Source: Clostridioides difficile_D (GTDB lineage: Bacteria; Bacillota; Clostridia; Peptostreptococcales; Peptostreptococcaceae). Taken from it: a DNA stretch of 64,000 nt. The translations under genes were made by a program, and so were the position numbers. This document shows, in pieces, positions 51,989 through 62,045 of this stretch (the first letter of the stretch is position 1; each line of letters starts with the position of its first letter). Below the pieces are notes generated by a model. The model was not told the DNA's origin and searched no databases. It was given only the letters and a program-made list of their open reading frames with translations. The stretch spans positions 558,001-622,000 of the forward strand of contig OX244046.1 in NCBI GenBank assembly GCA_945861085.1. Direction: 5' to 3'.

Positions 51989-52152
51989 AATCTAAAGATA
52001 TAAAACTAAAAAAATTCTTTTTAAATCGACACAAAAGACTTATAATTGTATATAAAGCTATAATATAGCTGGAGCTATTAACTATAAAAAATATTTACTT
52101 GATTAATGTAATCTAGCTGACAAATATACAATTGATAAGGAGTAATTTTATA

Positions 52153-52755
52153 ATGGATAATTTAATTAGGATACTGATATTAGCTGTTATTGGTGGATTT
52201 ATAGGTTATGTTACAAATGTAGTTGCTATAAGACTAATATTTAGACCAATAGAGCCTATTAAAATACCTATTTTAAATATAGAAATAGTAGGTCTTATAC
52301 CAAAGAGAAGAGCAGAAATAGCAGCGAATGTAGGAGAAATAATTCAAGAAGAATTTCTTTCTATGGACGAAATACTTGCAAATATCATTACTGACGAAGA
52401 TAAGGAAGAAGTTGTAAGATACATAAAAGCAAGGATAAAAATTATAATACATGAGAAAGTTTCATTTATACCGAGTGGTATAAAAAGCATGATACAAGAT
52501 TATCTAGGAGAGATAATTGAGTCTGAAGTTAAGCAAAGTATAGATGAATTGAGTAAAAATATAATAAATAAAGCAAATGAACGTATAGATATACAAAAAA
52601 TGGTCGAAGATAAGATTAATGAACTAGATTTATACGAATTGGAAGAGATAATAATAAGAATAGCTAAAAAAGAATTAAAACATATAGAGTTTTTAGGTCT
52701 TGTATTAGGGTTTTTAATAGGTATAGTTCAAGGAGTGGTTACTATATTTATTTAA
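52153..52755 (+). CDS. DUF445 family membrane protein
   Basis: 200 residues from the ATG at 52153 (SD AAGGAG). The first helix carries the DUF445 signature, AVIGGFIGYVTNVVAIRLIFRPIEPIKI, and a last helix (about 180-199) ends the protein; the middle is a long amphipathic helical region. It is shorter than two-module family members. Function unknown; sits between ytxC-like and thrS genes. Confidence 0.8.
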   Translation: MDNLIRILILAVIGGFIGYVTNVVAIRLIFRPIEPIKIPILNIEIVGLIPKRRAEIAANVGEIIQEEFLSMDEILANIITDEDKEEVVRYIKARIKIIIHEKVSFIPSGIKSMIQDYLGEIIESEVKQSIDELSKNIINKANERIDIQKMVEDKINELDLYELEEIIIRIAKKELKHIEFLGLVLGFLIGIVQGVVTIFI

Positions 52756-53095
52756 ATATATGACAATTAGAATTTATTTAAGTATATGGTACTTATTGAC
52801 TGAATTTAAATATGAGCTGTATTAATTATTAACTATGTTAAGTATTGATTGTATTTAAGTATACAAAACCTAAAAAGTGTACAAAAATTAGAAGTTAGTT
52901 TTAATAAAAATTAGTTTTAGTATTTGTCTAGTCATATCTATCATGCATGTAGATACGTTTTAAAAATTTAAAATTGATGAAAATATTATAATATTACTAT
53001 AAATCAAAAGATTAATTTAATATAAAAATATAGGAATATTGGTTTATAGCTGATTAGTGTGAAAAATAATGGGTAATTATTATATTACATTAATG

Positions 53096-53124
53096 TTGAT
53101 TGATGTATAACTATCTGTTATAAT
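53096..53124 (+). promoter_or_regulatory. promoter of the thrS leader
   Basis: TTGATT (53096) and TATAAT (53119) with a 17-bp spacer, about 25 bp before the T-box structure. The DNA between the DUF445 gene and this promoter (52756-53095) is AT-rich with no other recognised element. Confidence 0.8.
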
Positions 53125-53149
53125 GAAAATATATTAAAAATCATAGTGT

Positions 53150-53412
53150 TGAAGAGGAAGAGTAGATTAGAAACCATTCTCAGAGAATTTGGGTCTATGG
53201 CTGAGAGCCCATGTAACAGGTCTATTTGAAAACTACCTTGGAGCTGAGTTTATTAGCAGTATTTGTATTTATAATTTATATATATACTATATGTGAAAGT
53301 GCTCGGGTGACGACCTTATAGTCATCAAGAGGGTTGTATACACTTGTATACACCAACTTGGGTGGAACCGCGAATTAATATCGTCCCAAATATACTTGGG
53401 ACGATTTTTTAT
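53150..53412 (+). promoter_or_regulatory. T-box riboswitch, threonine type
   Basis: The T-box sequence GGGTGGAACCGCG (about 53360-53372) precedes a terminator hairpin TCGTCCCAA / TTGGGACGA plus TTTTTT (53381-53410). Stem I spans about 53150-53265, with ACT (53232-53234) as the candidate threonine specifier codon on its 3' side. Uncharged tRNA-Thr is expected to stabilise the antiterminator and switch on thrS. Confidence 0.9.
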
Positions 53413-53454
53413 TACAAAAAATCTAAAAATTATTTCAATAAGGAGGAAAAAACA

Positions 53455-55374
53455 ATGATTAAAGTTGCTTTAAAAGATGGCTCAATAAAAGAATTTGAAA
53501 ATGCTGTTTCTGTTATGGATGTAGCCAAATCCATTAGTGAGGGATTAGCTAGAAATGTGGTAGCAGCGTCTGTGAACGGAGAGGTTGTAGGTCTGGACCA
53601 CATTATAGATACTGATTGCGACTTAAATTTATTTAAGTTTGAAGATAAAGAAGGTAAGGAAGTTTTTAGACATACATCAGCACATATATTAGCTCAAGCT
53701 ATAAAAAGACTTTACCCAGAAGCAAAACTTGCTATAGGACCAAGTATAGAAAATGGATTCTACTATGATATAGATTTAGACCATAGATTAGTTCCAGAAG
53801 ATTTAGAAAAAATAGAAGCTGAAATGAAAAAAATAGCTAAAGAAGATTTAAAAATAGAAAGATTTGAACTTCCTAGAAATGAAGCTTTAGAGCTTATGAA
53901 AGAACAAGGAGAAGACTATAAGGTAGAACTTATATCTGACTTACCTGAAAGTGAAATAATATCTTTCTATAAGCAAGGTGATTTTACTGATTTATGTAGA
54001 GGACCACATTTACCATCTACTAAAAAAGTTAAAGCTGTTAAATTACAAAGTGTAGCAGGTGCATACTGGCGTGGCGACGAAAAAAATAAGATGCTTCAAA
54101 GAATCTATGGAACTTCTTTTGAGAAAAACAAAGACTTAGAAGAGCATTTACATTTATTAGAAGAAGCTAAAAAGAGAGACCACAGAAAATTAGGTAAAGA
54201 ATTAGGATTATTTATGATACCTGAAGAAGGTCCAGGATTTCCTATGTTCTTACCAAAGGGTATGGAACTTAAAAATGAATTATTAAAATTCTGGAGAGAA
54301 ATACACAGAAAAGCTGGATATATTGAAATAGAATCTCCAATTATATTAAATAGAAAATTATGGGAGACTTCAGGTCACTGGTATCATTACAAAGAAAATA
54401 TGTATACAGTTAAAATAGATGATGAAGATTATGCTATAAAACCTATGAACTGTCCTGGTGGATTAATTTATTATAATTCTCAATTACATTCATATAGAGA
54501 TTTCCCAATGAGAGTTGCAGAGCTTGGTAGAGTTCATAGACATGAGTTATCTGGTGCATTACAAGGATTAATGAGAGTTAGAGCATTTACTCAAGACGAT
54601 TCACATATATTCATGTTACCAGAGCAAATTAAGGACGAAATAAAAGGAGTAGCTAACCTAATAGATGGTATCTACAAAACTTTTGGATTTGAATATAACC
54701 TAGAGTTATCTACAAGACCAGAGAATTCTATGGGAAGCGAAGAAGAGTGGGAAGCAGCAGAAAATGGATTAAGAGAAGCTTTAGAAGAGTTAGGTCTACC
54801 ATATACTATAAATGAAGGTGATGGGGCATTCTATGGACCTAAGATAGACTTCCACTTAAAAGACTGTTTAGGAAGAACTTGGCAATGTGGTACTATCCAA
54901 TTAGATATGCAACTTCCAAGACAATTTGATAACACTTATATTGGACAAGATGGTGAAAAACATAGACCAGTTATGATTCATAGAGTTGCTTTTGGTAGTA
55001 TAGAAAGATTTATAGGTATATTAATAGAACATTATGCTGGTAAATTCCCAGTTTGGTTATCTCCAACTCAAGTTAAGATACTTCCTATATCTGATAAATT
55101 TATGGATTATGCAAATGAAGTTAAGAAAGAGTTATTTGATAAGGGTATAAGAGTTGAATTAGATGATAGAGCTGAAAAAATTGGATTTAAGATAAGAGAA
55201 GCTCAGCTTGAAAAAGTTCCATACATGTTAATAGTAGGTGAAAAAGAAGTAGCTGATAATAATGTTTCTGTTAGATCAAGAGATAAAGGTGAAATAGGTA
55301 GCATTAAATTAGATGAATTTATAGCTAGTATTTCAAAAGAGATTGAATCAAGAGAAAGTATTATTCAAAACTAA
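53455..55374 (+). CDS. thrS: threonyl-tRNA synthetase
   Basis: 639 residues from the ATG at 53455, which has the SD AGGAGG; the open frame extends upstream through the T-box, but that is leader. Domains in order: TGS (1-60), the editing/SAD domain with HTSAHILAQAIKRLYP and CRGPHLP, the class II core (motif 2 LSGALQGLMRVRAFTQDDSHIF, motif 3 IHRVAFGSIERFIGILIEHY), and a C-terminal anticodon-binding domain from about 540. It charges tRNA-Thr in the cytosol. Confidence 0.97.
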   Translation: MIKVALKDGSIKEFENAVSVMDVAKSISEGLARNVVAASVNGEVVGLDHIIDTDCDLNLFKFEDKEGKEVFRHTSAHILAQAIKRLYPEAKLAIGPSIENGFYYDIDLDHRLVPEDLEKIEAEMKKIAKEDLKIERFELPRNEALELMKEQGEDYKVELISDLPESEIISFYKQGDFTDLCRGPHLPSTKKVKAVKLQSVAGAYWRGDEKNKMLQRIYGTSFEKNKDLEEHLHLLEEAKKRDHRKLGKELGLFMIPEEGPGFPMFLPKGMELKNELLKFWREIHRKAGYIEIESPIILNRKLWETSGHWYHYKENMYTVKIDDEDYAIKPMNCPGGLIYYNSQLHSYRDFPMRVAELGRVHRHELSGALQGLMRVRAFTQDDSHIFMLPEQIKDEIKGVANLIDGIYKTFGFEYNLELSTRPENSMGSEEEWEAAENGLREALEELGLPYTINEGDGAFYGPKIDFHLKDCLGRTWQCGTIQLDMQLPRQFDNTYIGQDGEKHRPVMIHRVAFGSIERFIGILIEHYAGKFPVWLSPTQVKILPISDKFMDYANEVKKELFDKGIRVELDDRAEKIGFKIREAQLEKVPYMLIVGEKEVADNNVSVRSRDKGEIGSIKLDEFIASISKEIESRESIIQN

Positions 55375-55455
55375 TATATAAGATATTAATAGATAAGATA
55401 AATTTAATCAATATGTTTATATAGTGATTAAATTTATGAAAAGATGAGTATAATT

Positions 55456-55503
55456 AGAGGTACAGTTAATCATATTTTTATGATAATGTACCTCTAGTTT
55501 TTT
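55456..55503 (+). terminator. terminator after thrS
   Basis: AGAGGTACA / TGTACCTCT stem, loop with an internal ATCATA/TATGAT pair, then AGTTTTTTG. Confidence 0.88.
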
Positions 55504-55576
55504 GTGTGGTAGATTTATTAATAAATAGTGAATCAGTTTAATGTCAAGAAATGATAAATACAAAAGAGGTGTTGAA

Positions 55577-56668
55577 ATGATAGGAAAATTAGAAGAAAAA
55601 TCTAACATTATTAAAACATCAAAAGAGTATAAACGAACTATAATTGAAGAAAAGGACAGAGAATGGACCAAAAAATTAAATGACATACTTAGTGGAAATG
55701 ATTTTTCTAATGACGAGTTAGATAAAATCAAGGTGTTAATTCCAACAGAGATTTTGACTAGTGAAAATGTTGGTGAAGTTGTGACTGAAGATGGATATGC
55801 TAAGCCTGAGTATGATGAGGTATTTAAATCATTGTTCACTTTAGATAATGATTACGATTTACTTGTAAATTTTATAAATGATATTCTCAAAGATGCTCCA
55901 TATGCTAATAGGAATATCAAACCGTTTACTAAAATAAAAAGAATAATTAGAGTTGAAACTGACCCAACAATTAATTACATTGGAGAGAAAAGACCTAGAC
56001 TTGATATTTTGGCTGAAGATGAAGATAATAATCATATAAATATTGAGATGCAAAGAGCTCTTGAGAGTGATTATTTGGAAAGAGCTGAATATTATCTTAG
56101 TCGTGTACATGGTAGAAAGTTAGAAGAAGGTAAAGAATATAAAGAAATTGGAAAAACTCTTGGAATACATATACTAAATCATGTAAAATATAATCACATA
56201 GAAGATTATGTAAATTGTATGAGATTAACGATGGATGGACATCCAGATATTTATTCTAGTAAAACTGCATTATATTTTATAGAGCTTCCAAAAATTCATA
56301 AATCTAATTATATAGTAAATAGAATTATACTATGGGGAAAACTTATTAGTAATCCTTCTAGTTTGGATGTAAGGATTGTAGCTAAGAATGATTCTATTAT
56401 TAAAAGAGCACTTGATAGATTAAAAGAATTAGGTAGCAATGAAGAATATTTATTAAATCTGAAAAGAGGTGCTTACATTATGAATAAAAGTAGAAATTTT
56501 AAAGAAGAGATTGAAAGAGAAACAGAAACAAGAGTTGCAAGAGAAAAAGATTATAAAATAATTATAATGTTGAAAAAAAATGGTTTTAAATTAGATGATA
56601 TATTAAACAAATTTAATGATTTTGACTTAAGCGAAGATGAGATAAAAGAAGTTTATGAAAATAATTGA
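55577..56668 (+). CDS. Rpn-family PD-(D/E)XK nuclease / putative transposase
   Basis: 363 residues from the ATG at 55577 (SD GAGGTG). The nuclease core reads YAKPEYDEVFKSLF..., then RPRLDILAEDEDNNHINIEMQ with the D and E-x-Q residues typical of Rpn proteins, followed by RAEYYLSRVHGRKLEEG. The C-terminal region is a basic, helical tail. Rpn proteins promote RecA-independent recombination in E. coli and are widespread near mobile DNA. Single-gene unit after the thrS terminator. Confidence 0.87.
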   Translation: MIGKLEEKSNIIKTSKEYKRTIIEEKDREWTKKLNDILSGNDFSNDELDKIKVLIPTEILTSENVGEVVTEDGYAKPEYDEVFKSLFTLDNDYDLLVNFINDILKDAPYANRNIKPFTKIKRIIRVETDPTINYIGEKRPRLDILAEDEDNNHINIEMQRALESDYLERAEYYLSRVHGRKLEEGKEYKEIGKTLGIHILNHVKYNHIEDYVNCMRLTMDGHPDIYSSKTALYFIELPKIHKSNYIVNRIILWGKLISNPSSLDVRIVAKNDSIIKRALDRLKELGSNEEYLLNLKRGAYIMNKSRNFKEEIERETETRVAREKDYKIIIMLKKNGFKLDDILNKFNDFDLSEDEIKEVYENN

Positions 56669-56682
56669 TGTATAAATAAAAG

Positions 56683-56702
56683 GTGAACTTACGTAAGTTC
56701 AC
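56683..56702 (+). terminator. 20-bp palindrome after the Rpn gene
   Basis: GTGAACTTACGTAAGTTCAC is a perfect palindrome 15 bases after the Rpn stop. It lacks a following T-run, so it may be a protein site rather than a terminator. Confidence 0.5.
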
Positions 56703-56709
56703 TGAATCT

Positions 56710-56871
56710 GGAAATATTTATGTGTATTCTTTGAATAAAAATTTATTTTTTAAGTGATAATTAAGTATTTATTGATAAGGCTATGAGTATGGAAATATTC
56801 ATGTGTGTTCTTTAAATAAAAATTTATTTTTTAAGTGATAATTAGGTATTTATTGATAAGGCTATGGTTGT
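56710..56871 (+). repeat. 81-bp tandem duplication
   Basis: Two units start at 56710 and 56791 (GGAAATATTTATGTGTATTC type) and differ at only a few positions. A related 34-base piece lies at 3421-3454. Confidence 0.88.
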
Positions 56872-57484
56872 AAAAATCATAGTCTTATTTTAATATTTTT
56901 CTATTTTTACAAAAATTATTACCTATTTAAGAAAATTTCTTGATTTTTTGAAATATTTCTTTCTTAATTTATAGTTAAATTTCTTTCTTAAAAATAAATA
57001 CTTAAATGAGCTAAAATTTGAGTTCAATTTCTAATTTTCTGAGTACATTTTTCAGAAATATCTATAGTTGTTAAGTGTAATGATTTGTGCAGAGAACCAT
57101 CTGAAGGAAAAATAGACTTTGATTTAGTAACTTTTCTTAATAATCTATTGTAACTTTGACATACTTCGCCTATCAATATATATCGTATGAAAAAAGATTT
57201 TATTGTAATTTTTATAGGATTTTATATGAAAATAATATAAGAGTTTTATGAATAATATATTTTATATTTACTTATAGATAAATTTATATAGTCATTAATG
57301 AAAAAAGCGATATAACGTTTAGCTCAATTTAGTAAATTTAGTGATATAATTAAAAAAGAAAAGAAATATGGACTTATTTGGAATAATTTTGACAATCTAT
57401 TTACTACATATGTAGAGTCGTATATAATTAAATTATACGTAAAATATAAAAAAATAATTTATTAATACATTAGGAGAAAGTATT
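56872..57484. other. gene-free region upstream of the sensor kinase
   Basis: AT-rich DNA without a convincing ORF. TTGACA at 57390 and TATATAAT near 57421 are promoter-like but badly spaced. The GGAGAAAG just before 57485 is the kinase SD. Confidence 0.5.
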
Positions 57485-58828
57485 ATGATAAAGTCAAGCT
57501 TATTTTGGAATATTTTCATTGTGATACCCTTTATGATAGAATGGTTTCTTTGTAAGAAAATGCTAGATTATACAAGTGAGAAAAAGATTTCTAATAGAAA
57601 AATAAACCTCTATATAGTAGGTATTGTTGTTTTTGCTAATATAGTTTATTTTTTTGATGTATCTCCAAATATAAGAGTAATTATATCTGTGATAATTACT
57701 GTTGTATTTTACAAAATCTCATATGATGTGAGGATTATGAAGTCTGTATTAATATCTCTAATCTACTGGATGTTACTAATTGCTACAGATGCCTTAAGTA
57801 TATCTTTAACAATTTGGTTTAATTCTATAGATAACATGAGCAAGATGGTGACAGGAGATATATACAGGATTGAGTCTATTGTATTGGGAAAGATACTTTT
57901 GATTTTAACTTTGTTTTTGTATAGAGCATTAAAGATAAAATGGAATATAGAAATAAATAAAAAGTCATTATTTTATATAATTATCCCCATAGTCGCTAAT
58001 ATAGCATCTTTTTTTGTCATTTTTAAATACATATTTAATTCAGAATCAGGAAGATTAATTCATAATTGTCAGTTCATTATGATTTCTGCTGTATTACTTA
58101 TATCAAGTATCATCTTAATTTTAATTGCTAAGAAATTACAGCAATATAATACTTTAGTTGTAGAAAATAATATGATTAAAAATATTTTGAAATGTGAGAA
58201 TGAGTATTATGAAGATATAGAAAAGAAATATTTAAAAACTAGATTATTAAATCATGATATGAAAAATCATATATTGTGTATAAATGCCATGGTTAAAAAA
58301 GGAATTGATGTTACTTCATATTTAAATAATTTACAAGTGGAAGTCCAGAGTAATGAGTTATTATTTAATACTGGTAATTTTATATTAGACACCATATTAA
58401 GTGAAAAGAAAGAAATCTGTGATAAAAATAATATAGAACTAAAAATAGGAATAAATTTTAGTTGTTGTGAAGCTATTGAATTAGTTGATGTATGTCATAT
58501 ATTTTCAAATATTTTAGATAATGCAATTGAAGCATGTAATAAAATTGATAATGGTAATAGAGCAATTTGTATTAAAGGTGATGTTATGCAAAATTTTTAT
58601 CTAATAAGAGTGGAAAATACTAAGGTCAATAAAGTCATTACTAATAAAAATGGAGATATTATGACAGATAAAAAAGGTTCTCTTCATGGGCTTGGAATAA
58701 AAAGTATAAAAAACGCTGTAAATAAGTATGGTGGCAATGTTGTAATTGAATATGATAATAAAAAATTTATAGTTAAAATTGCTATACCACTCAGAAATGT
58801 GAAGAAAGCAGTCAATCATGTAATTTAA
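57485..58828 (+). CDS. AgrC-like GHKL sensor histidine kinase, orphan
   Basis: 447 residues. The N-terminal half has six or seven transmembrane segments (about 5-22, 37-55, 62-80, 92-110, 130-146, 162-182 and 194-214), as in peptide-sensing AgrC kinases. The DHp motif is LLNHDMKNHILCINAM, with His as phosphoacceptor. The ATPase domain shows NILDNAIEAC (N box) and GLGIKSIKNAVNKYGG (G box). No LytTR response regulator, agrB or agrD gene lies next to it, which is unusual for the family. Confidence 0.87.
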   Translation: MIKSSLFWNIFIVIPFMIEWFLCKKMLDYTSEKKISNRKINLYIVGIVVFANIVYFFDVSPNIRVIISVIITVVFYKISYDVRIMKSVLISLIYWMLLIATDALSISLTIWFNSIDNMSKMVTGDIYRIESIVLGKILLILTLFLYRALKIKWNIEINKKSLFYIIIPIVANIASFFVIFKYIFNSESGRLIHNCQFIMISAVLLISSIILILIAKKLQQYNTLVVENNMIKNILKCENEYYEDIEKKYLKTRLLNHDMKNHILCINAMVKKGIDVTSYLNNLQVEVQSNELLFNTGNFILDTILSEKKEICDKNNIELKIGINFSCCEAIELVDVCHIFSNILDNAIEACNKIDNGNRAICIKGDVMQNFYLIRVENTKVNKVITNKNGDIMTDKKGSLHGLGIKSIKNAVNKYGGNVVIEYDNKKFIVKIAIPLRNVKKAVNHVI

Positions 58829-58969
58829 TGTATGTAATGAAATCCTATAATGACATGTTCAGATTGAAATTATTTACTATTTATGAGAAATTTTTAAAGT
58901 CAGAGGGTTTATACTTATTATAAATTATATATTATTTGTTGTACTTATTACAGATTTTACATATAATGA

Positions 58970-59040
58970 GTTTGAAGTATTAAGTAGCGTGTTTGAAGTA
59001 TTGTAGTGTGTTTGAAGTATTAAGTAATGAGTTTAAAATT
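58970..59040 (+). repeat. short tandem repeat, about 20 bp
   Basis: GTTTGAAGTATTAAGTA-type units at 58970, 58991, 59010 and, degenerate, 59031. The gap 58829-59134 otherwise holds only the terminator of the HD gene. Confidence 0.7.
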
Positions 59041-59069
59041 TTAAGATTTTTATTGTGCAAAATATAAAA

Positions 59070-59115
59070 AGAAGTTGCATCAAAAGGAGAAATACTCTTC
59101 AAAGATGTAACTTCT
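59070..59115 (-). terminator. terminator of the HD-domain gene
   Basis: On the minus strand AGAAGTTACATC / GATGCAACTTCT form a stem followed by TTTT, 20 bases beyond the HD gene stop. Confidence 0.8.
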
Positions 59116-59134
59116 ATGGTATATGTATGAGGGG

Positions 59135-59704
59135 CTATATTGCCATTTCTGGAATTAAGCTTCTCATAGCTTCTATAGTTGTTTGGATAAGTTTATCAAG
59201 TTCCCAGCCAAGCATCTCTGCACCGCTTCTTATAACATCTCGAGAACAGCCAGCAGCAAATGACTTATCTTTAAATTTCTTTTTAACAGATTTTAATTCT
59301 AAATCAGAAACACTTTTTGAAGGACGCATTATTGCAGCTGCACCAATTAAACCAGTAAGTTCATCTACAGCAAACAATACTTTCTCCATGAATTGTTCTG
59401 GCTTAACATCTGAACCAGTTAATCCATATCCATGACTTACAGTAGAATCTATTATTGATTTATCTAAATCAAGCTCTGTCATTAGTTCCCTTTGTTTAAC
59501 GCAATGTTCATCAGGATACATTTCAAAATCTAAGTCATGTAAAAGTCCAACGATTTCCCAAAATTCTACTCTTTCAGGGTCATACTCCTTTGCATAGTAT
59601 CTCATAACACCAGAGACAATTTGAGCATGTCTTATATGAAATTCTTCCTTATTGTATTTTTTTAATATTTCCCATGCTTGTTCTAAAGTTGGCATGTAAC
59701 TCAT
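59135..59704 (-). CDS. HD-domain hydrolase
   Basis: 189 residues from the ATG at 59704 (SD AGAGGAG). HD-domain metal ligands: HIRHAQIVSGVM, GLLHDLDFEMYPDEH (the HD pair) and the final Asp in VLFAVDELTGLIGAAA. Such small HD proteins are phosphohydrolases on nucleotides or related compounds; the substrate is unknown. It stands alone on the minus strand. Confidence 0.85.
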   Translation of the reverse strand: MSYMPTLEQAWEILKKYNKEEFHIRHAQIVSGVMRYYAKEYDPERVEFWEIVGLLHDLDFEMYPDEHCVKQRELMTELDLDKSIIDSTVSHGYGLTGSDVKPEQFMEKVLFAVDELTGLIGAAAIMRPSKSVSDLELKSVKKKFKDKSFAAGCSRDVIRSGAEMLGWELDKLIQTTIEAMRSLIPEMAI

Positions 59705-59864
59705 TTTTATCACTCCTCTAGCTGAATATTTTGAATTTTTATAAAGTTTATTTTTTATTGATTATATCAATCAATTTCCAAAACGTCAACACACTGATAC
59801 ACAATTTTGTATTTGAATTCAGAAATTAGTGAAAATTAAATTTTTATATCTGAATTCTTTGTAT

Positions 59865-61115
59865 TTAAAGCTTTTCGTTCCTTAATGTTATCTTTGATAC
59901 AAATGCTATAAGTAACGTAATAAATCCAACTCCTAGTATAATAATGTACACTCTATCTGATAATAAATCAAAAAGTTTACCATACATAACCTGACCAAGT
60001 GGCATTGCAATTGCTGTTCCTGCAAAAAGAATTGACATTACTTTTCCTAATAGTTCATTTGGAGTTTTTAATTGTGTGATTGTTATAACATATATTGAGA
60101 TAAGAGTTGTTGTAAAAAATATTAGCATAGAGGAAACAATAAAGATTAAAAACGGAACTGGAAATCCTGTATTTAATATAAATGGATAGACTGAAAATGC
60201 CATTGGTATAAACATAAGTGCACATATTATAAAGGAAATATGCAAATTAGTGATTTTTAGGTATTTTGAGAAAACACCTATGCTCACAGCAGCTATTAGT
60301 GAACTAAAAGAGATTGCCCCTTCTGCTAGACCATATAAGAAGTTACTAGCTCCCATAGTTATTTTTACTATATAGGGGATGCCTACGATTAGCATAGAGC
60401 TTAAAAATAAATTTATTGCTATGGCTAAAAAAAGTATTTTTAATATAAACCTATTTTCTTTGCACATATGAATAATACCAGCTTTTATATCAGTAAATAT
60501 AGTTTTTATAATATTGCTAGTTTGCTCTTGTTTAATAAAAGGAATTTGTATAAATATCTCCATAATTGCAGATATAAAGAAACTTATACAACTAATAGCT
60601 ACAATTGTATTAATCCCAAATATACCATACAAAACACCTCCCAATACAGGTCCTGCGATGTTTGTAAGAGATGCAACACCAGCTACAATACCATTTGCAC
60701 TCATTAAATGTTCATTATCAACTAAAATAGGTGTACTTGACTGAACTGTTGGTTGATACATTGTACTTATGACTGATAGTATGGTCATAATAATTCCTAT
60801 AAGTAATATTGAACTGCTATTATTAAATAAGAATACTGCTAAGACTAGTACTGTAAGGCTACTTGAAAAATCAAAAATAACCATTAAATTTCTTCTGTTG
60901 AATATATCTGCAATAGCTCCACCAATTGGCGAAAATACTACGATTGGGATTGAAGATACTGCTAGTATAGTAGCAAATATTTCTGCTTTACCAGTTATAT
61001 CAAGTATGTATAAAGACAAAGCAAATTTGAGTATTGATGCACCAAATAATGATATTATTTGACCTAATACCATCAAGTTGAAGTTTTTATTAAAAGTATT
61101 TAGTGATTTTATCAT
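59865..61115 (-). CDS. MFS efflux transporter
   Basis: 416 residues with about 12 hydrophobic segments, in the DHA3/MefA-type group: FNLMVLGQIISLFGASILKFALSLYIL at the start, PIGGAIADIFNRRNLMVIFD (the loop 2-3 motif) and the second-half NFLYGLAEGAISFSSL. It probably exports a drug or small metabolite. It starts eight bases after a small membrane protein gene and belongs to a TetR-regulated unit. Confidence 0.87.
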   Translation of the reverse strand: MIKSLNTFNKNFNLMVLGQIISLFGASILKFALSLYILDITGKAEIFATILAVSSIPIVVFSPIGGAIADIFNRRNLMVIFDFSSSLTVLVLAVFLFNNSSSILLIGIIMTILSVISTMYQPTVQSSTPILVDNEHLMSANGIVAGVASLTNIAGPVLGGVLYGIFGINTIVAISCISFFISAIMEIFIQIPFIKQEQTSNIIKTIFTDIKAGIIHMCKENRFILKILFLAIAINLFLSSMLIVGIPYIVKITMGASNFLYGLAEGAISFSSLIAAVSIGVFSKYLKITNLHISFIICALMFIPMAFSVYPFILNTGFPVPFLIFIVSSMLIFFTTTLISIYVITITQLKTPNELLGKVMSILFAGTAIAMPLGQVMYGKLFDLLSDRVYIIILGVGFITLLIAFVSKITLRNEKL

Positions 61116-61123
61116 GTATTTAC

Positions 61124-61357
61124 CTACCTATCTAAGATTATTAAAATATTTACAATAATTGCTATAACAGCTATTATTATAAGAAACTTTTTCCTTATTT
61201 TAATTCCTAATATTATTAAAAATATAGAAATTATTATGGAAAAAATGGAGTAAAGTGGCATAAGCTCACTGCTAGGGTCTACGAGTTTTGTGTGTATATT
61301 TAATTTGTCATTTATTTTGTAAATGACATTATTTAGTTTTTGTATTAATTCAATCAT
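61124..61357 (-). CDS. small membrane protein in the TetR-MFS unit
   Basis: 77 residues with SD TAGGAGTG. The first 35 residues are polar (MIELIQKLNNVIYKINDKLN); two hydrophobic helices follow (about 33-52 and 56-75) separated by RKK. No family recognised. Tight spacing to the MFS gene suggests an accessory subunit or coupled translation. Confidence 0.7.
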   Translation of the reverse strand: MIELIQKLNNVIYKINDKLNIHTKLVDPSSELMPLYSIFSIIISIFLIILGIKIRKKFLIIIAVIAIIVNILIILDR

Positions 61358-61437
61358 ATTAACACTCCTAGGTATAGAGAAATATTTAGAAATTTTATTT
61401 TAGATTATTACTCAAGCATGTATCAACTCAAGTATTA

Positions 61438-62016
61438 TTACTCAAGTATGTGCTCTACAAGATTATCTACCATAAAATCAAATACTTCAATATAGTTATA
61501 TTTGATATCTTCTTTTACTAATAGACTTGATAGTAGAGCATTACAAACACCAAAGGCTTTTTCTTTTTCTATCTTCAACTTGAGATTATATCTTTCAATT
61601 AAGTTGTAGAAACTTTGTACATTGTTATATTCAAGTTGTGAAAACATATCCTTAGGTAATTTATTTATTAAGGTGATGTAATCAGAATTATTTGGTGAAT
61701 ATAAAAATGGGTTTTTGTCATATGTTCTATATAACATTTTTAAAGCTCTTGCAAAACCTTCTTTTTGAGGCATGTTACTTAAAATTTCGTCTACTGATGA
61801 TATAAGCCTGTTTTGAATTCCATTTAATACTTCAAAAAATAACTTTTCTTTTGAATCAAAAAATGTATAGAAAGAACCTTTTGCAATTCCTGATTTTAAA
61901 CAAAGCTCATCAATATTAGTTTTTTTGTATCCATATTTAGACCAGTTGATTTCACATTCTGAAATTAGCCTTTTTCTTATGTTATCTTTTTCTATTTCTG
62001 TAAAGCTTTTAGCCAT
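61438..62016 (-). CDS. TetR family transcriptional regulator
   Basis: 192 residues from the ATG at 62016. The TetR HTH is clear: IRKRLISECEINWSKYGYKKTNIDELCLKSGIAKGSFYTFFDSKEKLFFEVL. The C-terminal ligand domain is all-helical. A perfect 12-bp inverted repeat lies 30 bp upstream, so autoregulation together with the small protein and MFS gene is expected. Its last 12 bases are copied 30 bp downstream (61405-61416). Confidence 0.9.
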   Translation of the reverse strand: MAKSFTEIEKDNIRKRLISECEINWSKYGYKKTNIDELCLKSGIAKGSFYTFFDSKEKLFFEVLNGIQNRLISSVDEILSNMPQKEGFARALKMLYRTYDKNPFLYSPNNSDYITLINKLPKDMFSQLEYNNVQSFYNLIERYNLKLKIEKEKAFGVCNALLSSLLVKEDIKYNYIEVFDFMVDNLVEHILE

Positions 62017-62045
62017 ATTTATCAATCCTCTCTGTTTGCATTATC

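Noticed and set aside
53344..53454. N-terminal extension of ThrS from the upstream ATG
   Set aside because: This part is T-box antiterminator and terminator sequence; the SD and TGS domain begin at 53455.
59055..59435. 126-codon plus-strand ORF
   Set aside because: Antisense shadow of the HD-domain gene and its terminator.
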